From contig JAGVBL010000270.1 in assembly GCA_020059785.1 (NCBI GenBank), positions 1 to 7,448 of the forward strand: 7,448 nt of DNA, given 5' to 3'. Of this stretch, positions 1 through 6,724 are shown one piece after another. This DNA is from Ignavibacteriales bacterium. GTDB taxonomy: Bacteria > Bacteroidota > Ignavibacteria > Ignavibacteriales > Melioribacteraceae. The notes below the pieces were generated by a model. The model saw only the letters and a program-made list of their open reading frames with translations. It searched no databases and had not been told where the DNA came from. The translations under genes and the position numbers were made by a program. Within the stretch, counting starts at the first letter, position 1. Each line of letters begins with the position of its first letter.

Positions 1-129
1 AATGAAGTAAAGAGAGCCGGAGAATACACAGTCAGTTTTGATGGAAGTAAATTATCTTCCGGTGTATACATATACAAATTGGTAGGCAACAACGTAAACC
101 TAAGCAAGAAGATGATATTGATGAAGTAA
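1..129 (+). CDS. Secreted protein, 3' end, with T9SS type A C-terminal sorting domain
   Basis: This is the last 42 codons of a gene that begins outside the window; the frame is open from base 1 to the TAA at 127-129. The tail has the shape of a type IX secretion sorting domain: a G-x-Y motif (GEYTV), then LSSGVYIYKL, a short GNN turn, and a basic end (KKMILMK). In known T9SS cargo this domain forms a small beta-sandwich that directs the exported protein across the outer membrane and is removed or anchored there. What the body of the protein does cannot be told from this fragment. A terminator follows about 45 bases after the stop, so the gene probably ends its transcript and is not cotranscribed with rpmH. 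Confidence 0.85.
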   Translation, partial: NEVKRAGEYTVSFDGSKLSSGVYIYKLVGNNVNLSKKMILMK

Positions 130-143
130 TAAAATTATGTAGT

Positions 144-161
144 GGTCGGGCATGCTCGACC
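144..161. repeat. Near-perfect 18-base palindrome, REP-like
   Basis: The sequence GGTCGGGCATGCTCGACC folds on itself with only one G-T wobble (149 with 156) and a tiny centre. It lies 15 bases after the T9SS gene stop and 16 bases before the terminator stem. It has no U-run of its own. Short GC-rich palindromes in 3' intergenic positions are often dispersed REP elements; whether this one is repeated elsewhere in the genome cannot be seen here. It could also serve as a 3'-end stabilising hairpin for the upstream mRNA. Confidence 0.45.
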
Positions 162-171
162 CAACAAGGAT

Positions 172-209
172 AAAAAGAAGCTCCGGCTAATACGTCGGAG
201 CTTTTTATT
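172..209 (+). terminator. Rho-independent terminator after the T9SS cargo gene
   Basis: A perfect 8-bp stem, AAGCTCCG (178-185) with CGGAGCTT (196-203), encloses a 10-base loop and is followed by a T-rich run (TTTATT). The left flank is A-rich (172-176), so the structure could also work on the opposite strand. It closes the transcript entering from the left edge and insulates the rpmH cluster. Confidence 0.85.
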
Positions 210-520
210 CGGCGAAGAAGAAACGCCCCACTGTAATTTAAATTGGCTCATTTCAATAAGTAAAATCATTTTGAAACAAACCGCCGTTAAACAGTCCGCT
301 AAAATCAGCTAAAAAAGACTTTTGTTTAAGGCACACATATTGAAAAGTTATAGACAAATAAGCACTCTCTTTGGAAAGCAATACCCCTCAAAAAAAGCTT
401 TCTGGATGGCGGCGGTTATTTTGGTGAACAACACTCGGCTGGGTTGTTTGCTGAGATTTCCGCCCTACTCTTTTAAACAGACCTTTTATTTAATAAACAA
501 ACCCAGCCAATCCAAAAAAA
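210..520. other. Non-coding stretch with several inverted repeats
   Basis: I see no convincing gene in these 311 bases. The only frame of any length (322-537) starts with TTG, has no Shine-Dalgarno sequence and no recognisable protein pattern. What the stretch does hold is paired arms: AACCGCCG (279-286) with CGGCGGTT (410-417); GAAAGC (374-379) with GCTTTC (397-402), extendable by G-T pairs; GGCTGGGTT (437-445) with AACCCAGCC (500-508); and CCAAT (507-511) with ATTGG (520-524). The first pair encloses the second, and the third lies beside them. They could belong to a structured RNA, a decayed small mobile element, or a control region before rpmH. None of these is established. Confidence 0.4.
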
Positions 521-551
521 TTGGTTCTTACCCATAATTTGTTTAATTTTG
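521..551 (+). promoter_or_regulatory. Probable Bacteroidota-type promoter of rpmH
   Basis: TTG at 521-523 and TAATTTTG at 544-551 are separated by 20 bases. This fits the -33 TTTG / -7 TAnnTTTG pattern used by the primary sigma factor in Bacteroidota, except that the first T of the -33 box is A. Transcription would start near 558, giving a leader of roughly 20-25 bases before the rpmH ATG at 581. The -33 box overlaps the right arm of a small inverted repeat (CCAAT/ATTGG). It probably drives rpmH-rnpA-yidD-yidC as one unit. Confidence 0.55.
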
Positions 552-580
552 CGCACTTTCAAATGGAATAAAGGATAAAT

Positions 581-727
581 ATGAAACGCACATTTCAGCC
601 AAGTAAAACCAAAAGAAAGAATAAACACGGTTTTCGCGAAAGAATGGCAACAAAGAATGGTCGCAAAGTACTTGCACGCAGAAGAGCAAAAGGAAGAAAG
701 AAGCTAACCGTTAGCGACGAAAAATAA
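581..727 (+). CDS. rpmH: Large ribosomal subunit protein bL34
   Basis: This 48-residue, very basic protein matches bL34 end to end: it opens MKRTFQPSKTKRKNKHGFR and continues with RMATKNGRKVLARRRAKGR, the family's signature. L34 binds 23S rRNA in the large ribosomal subunit. The length is usual (44-50 residues), with a short extra acidic tail (TVSDEK). The ATG is preceded by AAGGA (571-575) at a suitable distance. It is the first gene of the conserved rpmH-rnpA-yidD-yidC cluster and has a promoter-like sequence just upstream. In many bacteria dnaA lies divergently next to rpmH; here the neighbour is a T9SS cargo gene instead. Confidence 0.97.
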   Translation: MKRTFQPSKTKRKNKHGFRERMATKNGRKVLARRRAKGRKKLTVSDEK

Positions 728-783
728 TTTGTCTTCGTTATTAAGTTATATTGTACTTTCGGATAAAATGTTGTTTGTTAAAA

Positions 784-806
784 CCTCGCATTTAATAGCG
801 AGGAGG
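784..806 (+). promoter_or_regulatory. Hairpin overlapping the rnpA Shine-Dalgarno sequence
   Basis: CCTCGC (784-789) pairs perfectly with GCGAGG (798-803) around an 8-base AT loop. The rnpA Shine-Dalgarno sequence is AGGAGG (801-806), so its first three bases sit in the stem. The hairpin has no U-run after it, so it is unlikely to be a plain terminator. It may lower RnpA synthesis relative to L34, or mark an RNA processing point between the two genes; this is inference from the fold alone. Confidence 0.5.
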
Positions 807-811
807 ATTAA

Positions 812-1210
812 TTGAAACAGTTTGGTCTTTCTTCATTAGAAAGAATCAAAAGTAAAAAAGAATTCGAATTAGTTTTTACAAGGGGAGAAGTTTTTTTTTC
901 CTCTTCGAATCGATTAAAAGCCACTTTTTTTATTGAAACAAATCCGGATAAAATCGGGGTTAAGGTGGCATTTGCTGTTTCGAGAAAATCCGGTAATGCT
1001 GTCTGGAGAAACAGGGTAAAGAGACTTTTAAGGGAGTTGTACCGTCTTAATAAAAGCCAGATAAAAAAAGTCTGTTGGCAAAAGAGCTTGAAAGTATTTA
1101 TAGTTTTTTCTCCGGGTAATTTTAATCAAATGAATAATAAAAAAATTTATCTGAAAGATATTGAAGACGATGTTGTAGATCTATTGAATCAGATAAGATC
1201 AAAATTATAA
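812..1210 (+). CDS. rnpA: Ribonuclease P protein component
   Basis: RnpA is the small basic protein that binds RNase P RNA and helps it remove the 5' leader of precursor tRNAs. The 132-residue product is of usual family length. It begins with the typical F-x-L-S-x-x-E-R-I-x-x-x-x-E-F pattern (GLSSLERIKSKKEFE) and carries the RNR signature region at about residues 61-80 (RKSGNAVWRNRVKRLLRE). The start is TTG at 812, chosen because a strong AGGAGG (801-806) lies 5 bases before it and the family N-terminus begins there. A run of nine T (891-899) lies within the frame. It follows rpmH by 84 bases, and yidD starts one base after its stop. A weak promoter-like pair (TTTG 728-731, TACTTTCG 754-761, spacing 22) lies between rpmH and rnpA. 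Confidence 0.96.
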   Translation: MKQFGLSSLERIKSKKEFELVFTRGEVFFSSSNRLKATFFIETNPDKIGVKVAFAVSRKSGNAVWRNRVKRLLRELYRLNKSQIKKVCWQKSLKVFIVFSPGNFNQMNNKKIYLKDIEDDVVDLLNQIRSKL

Positions 1211-1211
1211 G

Positions 1212-1421
1212 ATGCGATCAATTTTTATTTACTTAATAAAATTATATCAGAAATTAATTTCGCCGATGTTTCCCCCGTCATGCCGATTTTATCCAACCTG
1301 TTCGGAATAAGCGGTTCAGTCTTTCGAAAAATATGGAGTGGTTAAAGGAGGAGTTAAATCTGTCTGGCGAATTTTAAAATGTAATCCCTTCAATAAAGGG
1401 GGCTACGATCCAGTTGAATGA
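1212..1421 (+). pseudogene. yidD: YidD membrane insertion efficiency factor, interrupted by an in-frame stop
   Basis: The frame from ATG 1212 to TGA 1419-1421 would give a 69-codon YidD, a small membrane-associated protein thought to assist YidC-dependent insertion. The family pattern is clear: IKLYQKLISP near the start, the Cys motif CRFYPTCSE at about 24-32, then after the break EKYGVVKGG, and CNPFNKGGYDPVE at the end. Codon 33 (1308-1310) is TAA where the family has the Tyr of CSxY. The frame is the same on both sides, so this is a point change, not a frameshift. TAA ends rpmH, rnpA and yidC here, so recoding of TAA is not expected. There is no in-frame ATG after the stop; GTG in GVVKGG is the nearest conventional start. 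The start lies one base after rnpA. As read, only a 32-residue fragment would be made. Sequence error is possible. Confidence 0.85.
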
Positions 1422-1436
1422 TTTATAGGAATTTTA

Positions 1437-3287
1437 ATGGATAGAAATACCACACTTGCCTTCATTCTAATAGGAGTTATTCTAGTTGTATGGCTCTACA
1501 TGAATTCGCCAACTCCGCCCCCTCAACAAACAAAAAAAGCAGATTCAACATTAGTTAAAAAAGATACGGTTGCAGCAAAACCGGCTCAAGAAATTACTAA
1601 AAAAGATATTGAACGGGTTGAGTCGGCTCCGTTTGGAGAGCTTCCGGAACAAAACGAAAAAATAGTAACGATTGAAACCGACCTTGTTAAACTTGAGATG
1701 ACAAGCAAGGGCGCAAGAATTAGAAAATATTATCTTAAGAAGTACGGCACCTGGTACCGGTATGATATTCAGGACACTTCCAATTTTTATGACCGTCACG
1801 TTCAATTAGTTAATCCCGGTAAGGGCGGCGACTTTAATATTATTTTTGTAACAAAGGAAGGCAAGCTTGTTAATACTTCTGCACTCGATTTTAATTCCAA
1901 TCTAAAAAACCATTACTACAAAATATCCGGTACAGATTCATTACAATGTGTTTATGAATTTAAAACCCCCGACAATAGATTTATCCGCAAGAACTTTGTC
2001 TTTTATGCTAACGATTATGCCACCAGGGTAGATGTTGAACTTGAAAACATGAATGATATTATAAGCAGTTTCAGGTACGATGTTGTCTGGTCGAATGGTA
2101 TTAATTTCACAGAAAAAAATTCGGTTGACGAAGCTAATTTTTCTAATGCAAGCTTATATGCCGGCGACGAACAGGTAATAATAGACGCTGGACATAGCGG
2201 TGAAAAAGTTACTAAAGACATAAATGGAAAAGTAGACTGGGTTGCTGTTAGAAATAAATATTTTGTTGTGGCTATTGCACCCGAGCAGCCAAGTAACGAA
2301 GGCGGAGCTTATTTTGAAGGTGTTGGACAGCAAAATAAACTTGGCGTAAGGGAAACTTACAGCGCAAGTATAAAAATACCTTTCAAAAACGAGAAGCTTC
2401 AAAAGGACTCTTTTAAGCTATACATCGGACCGATTGATTACGATATACTTAAGAAATACGGAAACAACTTTCAGGCAATTGTAGATTTCGGAAGTTTCTT
2501 CGGTCTGCGGTTTGTGATAAGACCTATTTCCGAATATGTTTTGTTACCGCTACTTCAATTTCTGCACAGTTTTATTCCTAACTACGGACTTGTTATAATT
2601 ATTTTTTCAATCCTAATAAAGATTGCTCTTCATCCATTAACAAAACAAAGTTTAAAATCGATGAAGAAGATGCAGCTTCTTCAACCAAAGATTAATGAGC
2701 TTAAGGAGAAGCATAAAGACGATCCTCAAAAAGTTCAGAAAGAAACTATGAAGCTTTATTCTACTTATGGAATAAATCCGATGGGCGGATGTTTGCCGAT
2801 GCTTCTTCAGATGCCAATATTGATTGCATTGTGGAGCTTGTTTAATGTTGCAATTGATATACGCCAGCAGCCGTTTATGTTGTGGATTAATAATCTTTCT
2901 GCGCCCGATATAATTTACAGACTACCATTCAAAATTCCATTATTCGGAATCGATGTGGTAAGCGGACTTGCACTGCTTCTTGGAATTACAATGTTCATTC
3001 AGCAGAAAATGAGTGTTAAAGACCCATCTCAAAAAATGCTCGTTTATTTAATGCCCGTTATGTTTACTGCTTTATTTATGACTTTCCCTTCCGGGCTAAA
3101 CCTTTATTATTTCATGTTCAACCTGCTGTCAATCGGTCAGCAATATTATGTTAATCATAAAAAGGGTGATGGCGAGCTTGTTCCGGTTGAAAATCCAAAA
3201 CAGAAAAAAGGATTTATGGCTAGAATGATGGAAGCCGCAGAAAAACAAGCACATGAACAGAGAAAATCCTCACAAAAGAAAAGATAA
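1437..3287 (+). CDS. yidC: Membrane protein insertase YidC
   Basis: YidC/Oxa1 inserts and folds inner-membrane proteins, alone or with SecYEG. The 616-residue product has the Gram-negative plan: an N-terminal membrane anchor (about 6-23), a Pro/Lys-rich linker, a large periplasmic beta-domain (about 70-345), an amphipathic stretch (about 355-380), and the conserved five-segment core. Core segments lie at about 382-400, 452-472, 500-524 and 534-575, the last covering two spans. The positively charged groove residue appears to be Lys395 (LIKIALHPLTK), where E. coli has Arg366. The cytoplasmic hairpin (KMQLLQPKINELKEKHKDD) and the GCLPMLLQMPI segment are classic. The tail is rich in Lys and Arg, as expected for ribosome contact. 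TAGGA (1426-1430) precedes the ATG by 6 bases, starting 5 bases after the yidD stop, so the two are likely coupled. mnmE, common downstream, is absent here. Confidence 0.97.
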   Translation: MDRNTTLAFILIGVILVVWLYMNSPTPPPQQTKKADSTLVKKDTVAAKPAQEITKKDIERVESAPFGELPEQNEKIVTIETDLVKLEMTSKGARIRKYYLKKYGTWYRYDIQDTSNFYDRHVQLVNPGKGGDFNIIFVTKEGKLVNTSALDFNSNLKNHYYKISGTDSLQCVYEFKTPDNRFIRKNFVFYANDYATRVDVELENMNDIISSFRYDVVWSNGINFTEKNSVDEANFSNASLYAGDEQVIIDAGHSGEKVTKDINGKVDWVAVRNKYFVVAIAPEQPSNEGGAYFEGVGQQNKLGVRETYSASIKIPFKNEKLQKDSFKLYIGPIDYDILKKYGNNFQAIVDFGSFFGLRFVIRPISEYVLLPLLQFLHSFIPNYGLVIIIFSILIKIALHPLTKQSLKSMKKMQLLQPKINELKEKHKDDPQKVQKETMKLYSTYGINPMGGCLPMLLQMPILIALWSLFNVAIDIRQQPFMLWINNLSAPDIIYRLPFKIPLFGIDVVSGLALLLGITMFIQQKMSVKDPSQKMLVYLMPVMFTALFMTFPSGLNLYYFMFNLLSIGQQYYVNHKKGDGELVPVENPKQKKGFMARMMEAAEKQAHEQRKSSQKKR

Positions 3288-3293
3288 ATTTCA

Positions 3294-3327
3294 GCTTCCA
3301 TCAACACATCCCGTTTTAGATGGAAGC
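3294..3327 (+). terminator. Hairpin between yidC and the patatin gene, possible terminator
   Basis: A perfect 9-bp stem, GCTTCCATC (3294-3302) with GATGGAAGC (3319-3327), closes a 16-base loop 6 bases after the yidC stop. The following bases (AATTTATTTATA) are T-rich but lack a clean U-run, so termination may be partial. It suggests that the patatin gene is at least partly a separate transcription unit, although I see no strong promoter in the remaining 22 bases before it. Confidence 0.55.
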
Positions 3328-3349
3328 AATTTATTTATAGACAACTATA

Positions 3350-6052
3350 ATGTTTAGACCGGGCAAAATATCAGCCGCAATTTTATTGACTGCTTCGTTT
3401 CTTTTTGGACAGAGCAAAGACACGCTTAAATTACATTTAGAAACAAAACGTCTTCCTTTCGATTTAACGATACAGGTTCCGGTAAATCTTCCAAGAGTAG
3501 GTCTTGCTTTAAGCGGCGGCGGCGCAAGAGCATTATCGCAGATCGGAATTTTACGCGCTCTGGAAGAAGAACAAATTCCAATTGATATGATTGTTGGAAC
3601 AAGCATGGGGAGTATTGTCGGCGGATTATTTTCTTCCGGATATTCTCTCGATGAGCTTGACTCGATTGCAATGAAGACAAAATGGAACGAATTATTTACT
3701 GTTGAGCAGTCGAACAGGAATGAACTTTTTGTTGATCAAAAAATTACAGAAGATAAAGCTATTTTTTCTCTCCGAATAGATGGATTTACACCCGTTCTTC
3801 CAAAATCACTAAGCTCGGGTGAACGCGGTGCAAATTTTCTGAACTTACTTGCGCTTAATGCACCAATTAAAGCTGAAGATTATAACAATCTTAGATTCAG
3901 ATACAGAGCTATTGCCACGGACCTTGTTTATGGAAAGAAATATATTTTCGATCAGGGTCCTTTGGGAACCGCTATGCAAGCAAGTTCTTCTGTAACCCTT
4001 CTTCTTCCGCCGGTTATTAAAGATACATTAACACTTGTTGATGGAGGACTGGTTGCAAATATTCCTGTTAAAGAGACAAGAAAACTTGGCGCCGATATTG
4101 TAATAGCTGCAAATGCTGTTAGTCCCCTTTATGAAGAAAGCGAGTTGAAATATCCTTGGGTAATAGCCGATCAGCTTGTTAGTATTCCTATGCAAATACT
4201 TAATGAACAACAACTTGAAGAAGCTGATTTTGTTATTCAACCGGAATTGGGAAATCATAAAAACTCAGATTTCTTTTTCATCGACTCCCTTATGAATAAG
4301 GGTTACCAGAGCGCAAAAAAAACTGTTACGTCAATAAAGGGAGAAATTGAGAATCAGTTTAAAAGCAATCTTACTATAAAAGAAAAAAAATATTATAATA
4401 TATTTATTAAAGAGGTTCCTCTTGAAATCCGTAATTATTTTTTCCCGGATAAAGTTAGAATTGATTCTCTTTCAAATCGGGATATACTTTATGAGCTGTA
4501 TAAAATTCAACGGATAGGTGATTACAAGAATATTTATGTTGAGATAGAACCCCTCGGCAGCTCAACTCATTTGAGTTTAATTGCCGAGAAGAACCGGGAA
4601 GTTTCTTACTACGAAATAACCGGTGTTTCAATTTTCGGTAGAGAGGAACTTGCAAGCAAGCTTTCCAGCCTTATTAAAAAACCGTTTAATTCGATTAAAA
4701 CACTTAATGCAGCTCTCGAAATTTTACGCGAGTATAAAAGAGAAGGTTATATACTTGCAAGAATTGAAAAAATAACATTTGAAGAAAAAACGGGTGTTCT
4801 GCATATTATTATCGACGAAGGACAAATTTCAAAACTGCATGTAGTGGGAAACACAAAAACAAAAGAAAATATAATCACCCGCGAGTTTGCTGTTAATACC
4901 GGCGATTACATGCGATTCCAGGATGCACAGAAAGGTTTAACAAATTTAAGAAGCACCAATTTGTTTGAGAAGATTGAACTGAACTCGGAAAAATCAGACG
5001 AAGGCAACGAACTGAAAGTGGTTGTTAAGGAAAAGCCGTCCAGCATTTTACGTTTTGGGATGAGGATTGATAATGAAAATTCAACACAGGTTTCTTTAGA
5101 CGTTAGGGACGTTAATTTCCTTGGAACCGGAACCGAGTTAGGAACAATATTATCCGGCGGTATTCGTAACAGATCTTATATTTTAGAACATCGCGCCAAT
5201 AGGGTTTTTGAAACGTATTTTACTTATAGGGTAAGAGCATTCTACGATTTTAATGATGTAAGCGTCTATTCCGATGATCCTCCGAAAGCGCACAACAGGT
5301 TTTCGAGAAGTAAGACCGGAGAATACAGACAGATATTTTTCGGCGGTTCAGTTAGTGTTGGTTCTCAGGTTGGAAGATTCGGGCATATTTCTGCCGAAGC
5401 GAAATATCAAAGGGATGCAATTAAAAGTAAGTATGACTATGCGGGTCCAACATACAACAACCTCGATATAACAAGTTTGCGGTTCTCTCTTATAATAGAT
5501 TCTCAGGATTCATATCCATATCCAACCGATGGATTTTTAATTAAAACATATTATGAAACAGCGCAAACAGCGCTTGGCGGTAACGTTAGCTATTCTAAAT
5601 TTTTAATCGACTATAAAAGTATTTTAGGATTAAACGCACCCAACGCATTTATTTTTCATGGGGTAATCGGGTTTTCCGATAAAACTTTACCGCTTAGCCA
5701 GCACTTCTCGTTTGGCGGACAAAATATGTTTTTCGGATTTCGTGATTATGAATTCAGGGGGCGGCAAATTTTTACTTCGTCACTTGAATATATGCACAGG
5801 TTACCATTTAAAATATTCTTCGATACATACTTAAAGTTTCGTTACGATCTCGGTTCTGCTTGGGCGGAACAGGAACAAATAAGGTATAAAGATTTACGTC
5901 ACGGTATGGGTGCTACAATTTCATTTAACACACCAATCGGTCCGGCAGATTTTTCTGTTGGTAAAAGCTTTTACATTTCAGAATCGTTGCCCAAAAGCAA
6001 AACGGTATGGGGACCAACATTTTTCTACTTCACAATAGGTTATTATTATTAA
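3350..6052 (+). CDS. Patatin-like phospholipase fused to POTRA domains and an Omp85 beta-barrel
   Basis: The 900-residue product starts with a signal peptide (about 1-21, ending LFGQS). The patatin hydrolase domain (about 48-335) has the oxyanion glycines GGGARA (56-61), the nucleophile motif GTSMG with Ser85, and DGG with Asp231, so the Ser-Asp dyad is complete. Residues about 350-415, 418-488 and 492-562 each look like POTRA units; the first is the least certain. About 566-900 form an Omp85/BamA-type barrel, with FFGFRDYEFRG (794-804) in the place of the family's RGF/Y lid motif and an aromatic C-terminus (GYYY). The plan resembles Pseudomonas PlpD, a type Vd system in which the lipase rides on its own barrel; lipid hydrolysis at the outer membrane or outside is inferred from that. 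The ATG has no clear Shine-Dalgarno sequence but leads directly into the signal peptide. Its stop faces the minus-strand gene 13 bases away. Confidence 0.92.
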   Translation: MFRPGKISAAILLTASFLFGQSKDTLKLHLETKRLPFDLTIQVPVNLPRVGLALSGGGARALSQIGILRALEEEQIPIDMIVGTSMGSIVGGLFSSGYSLDELDSIAMKTKWNELFTVEQSNRNELFVDQKITEDKAIFSLRIDGFTPVLPKSLSSGERGANFLNLLALNAPIKAEDYNNLRFRYRAIATDLVYGKKYIFDQGPLGTAMQASSSVTLLLPPVIKDTLTLVDGGLVANIPVKETRKLGADIVIAANAVSPLYEESELKYPWVIADQLVSIPMQILNEQQLEEADFVIQPELGNHKNSDFFFIDSLMNKGYQSAKKTVTSIKGEIENQFKSNLTIKEKKYYNIFIKEVPLEIRNYFFPDKVRIDSLSNRDILYELYKIQRIGDYKNIYVEIEPLGSSTHLSLIAEKNREVSYYEITGVSIFGREELASKLSSLIKKPFNSIKTLNAALEILREYKREGYILARIEKITFEEKTGVLHIIIDEGQISKLHVVGNTKTKENIITREFAVNTGDYMRFQDAQKGLTNLRSTNLFEKIELNSEKSDEGNELKVVVKEKPSSILRFGMRIDNENSTQVSLDVRDVNFLGTGTELGTILSGGIRNRSYILEHRANRVFETYFTYRVRAFYDFNDVSVYSDDPPKAHNRFSRSKTGEYRQIFFGGSVSVGSQVGRFGHISAEAKYQRDAIKSKYDYAGPTYNNLDITSLRFSLIIDSQDSYPYPTDGFLIKTYYETAQTALGGNVSYSKFLIDYKSILGLNAPNAFIFHGVIGFSDKTLPLSQHFSFGGQNMFFGFRDYEFRGRQIFTSSLEYMHRLPFKIFFDTYLKFRYDLGSAWAEQEQIRYKDLRHGMGATISFNTPIGPADFSVGKSFYISESLPKSKTVWGPTFFYFTIGYYY

Positions 6053-6065
6053 TGTAAGTTTCGTG

Positions 6066-6608
6066 CTAAGAGCGTTCTCGTTCGGCAGCTTTGTTGGCAA
6101 GCGCTAAATATCTTGATGCATTGTTCAGATCGTTTATTTTCTTATAAAGCTCTGCAAGCGAAAAATAAACTTTACTTTTTATATTTACCGATGGAATAAA
6201 CGCATCAATCAGTTCGAGGATTTTTTTATTGTTTGGTAAATCCATATCGCTGTTATAAAGCTTTATCATTTCTAGAAGTGGTTCGTGAGAAGAAGGATTT
6301 GATTTCATTGCAATTTCATAATAGTGGATAGCGTTTTCAATAAATTCGTAACTCACTTGCCGGTTCTCAAAAATTCTTGCCGCCCACATGCTTAGTTGAA
6401 ATTGTTCATCCGGCATCTCTTTCAATAATTTACCAGTAAACATTTTTATCTCGTCGATAGAAAGGGCGGGATTTGCAAGAAAGATTTTGTAAAGGGATAA
6501 ATCATTTATTCCAAGTTTAACCGCATCAGAGAACCTGTCGAATAGCTCGTCGGGCGAATTAGAATTTCGAAACGTCCATTCTATCTTTTTATATATATCG
6601 TTTTGCAT
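6066..6608 (-). CDS. Small helical-repeat (TPR-like) protein of unknown function
   Basis: I do not recognise a named family for this 180-residue protein. It has no signal peptide or membrane segment, so it is probably cytoplasmic. The sequence is nearly all helical, with TPR-like pieces: about 90-118 (IENAIHYYEIAMKSNPSSHE, with the usual Ala/Tyr spacing and the NP turn) and about 145-176 (VYFSLAELYKKINDLNNASR). An earlier part (15-80) may be degenerate repeats. TPR folds bind other proteins. The start is the ATG whose complement is at 6606-6608; no Shine-Dalgarno sequence is evident. It converges on the patatin gene with 13 bases between stops and no obvious terminator, and is divergent from the sigma factor gene with 116 bases between, so it might share a control region with it. 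A functional link is not shown. Confidence 0.75.
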   Translation of the reverse strand: MQNDIYKKIEWTFRNSNSPDELFDRFSDAVKLGINDLSLYKIFLANPALSIDEIKMFTGKLLKEMPDEQFQLSMWAARIFENRQVSYEFIENAIHYYEIAMKSNPSSHEPLLEMIKLYNSDMDLPNNKKILELIDAFIPSVNIKSKVYFSLAELYKKINDLNNASRYLALANKAAERERS

Positions 6609-6680
6609 AAATTGATGTATAAGTTATTATCGCATTTCCATTTCAGCAAGAAATAAGGAGAAAAATATTTTAGGTTGAGT

Positions 6681-6706
6681 GTAACATTTCTATATTTTAC
6701 TTCGTC
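6681..6706 (+). promoter_or_regulatory. Candidate ECF-type promoter before the sigma factor gene
   Basis: GTAAC (6681-6685) and CGTC (6703-6706) are separated by 17 bases. Promoters of ECF sigma factors commonly have an AAC-containing -35 box and a CGTC-like -10 box at about this spacing, and many ECF genes drive themselves. Transcription would begin close to 6713, about 12 bases before the ATG. The motif is short and the region AT-rich, so chance is possible. Confidence 0.35.
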
Positions 6707-6724
6707 CTTAATATTGTAAAAAAA

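Noticed and set aside
348..356. TTATAGACA, one mismatch from a DnaA box (TTATNCACA)
   Set aside because: Only one such site, with a mismatch at a key base and no neighbouring boxes, so it does not support an origin.
322..537. 71-codon open frame between the terminator and rpmH
   Set aside because: TTG start without SD, composition unlike a protein, no recognisable pattern, and it runs into the rpmH promoter.
1308..1310. Reassignment of TAA as a sense codon
   Set aside because: rpmH, rnpA, yidC and the patatin gene all end with TAA at the expected family lengths.
1551..2402. Antisense open frames within yidC
   Set aside because: They are shadows of a long, well-conserved gene and show no protein pattern or ribosome binding site.
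5274..5471. 65-codon open frame inside the barrel region of the patatin gene
   Set aside because: Out-of-frame shadow of a clearly coding region; no start signals.
6662..6671. Perfect AAAATATTTT palindrome before the sigma factor
   Set aside because: Low-complexity AT sequence that arises easily by chance in this base composition; no second copy to suggest an operator.
6709..6716. TAATATTG as a housekeeping -7 box for the sigma gene
   Set aside because: No TTG at the needed distance upstream, and the start codon lies only 9 bases after it.
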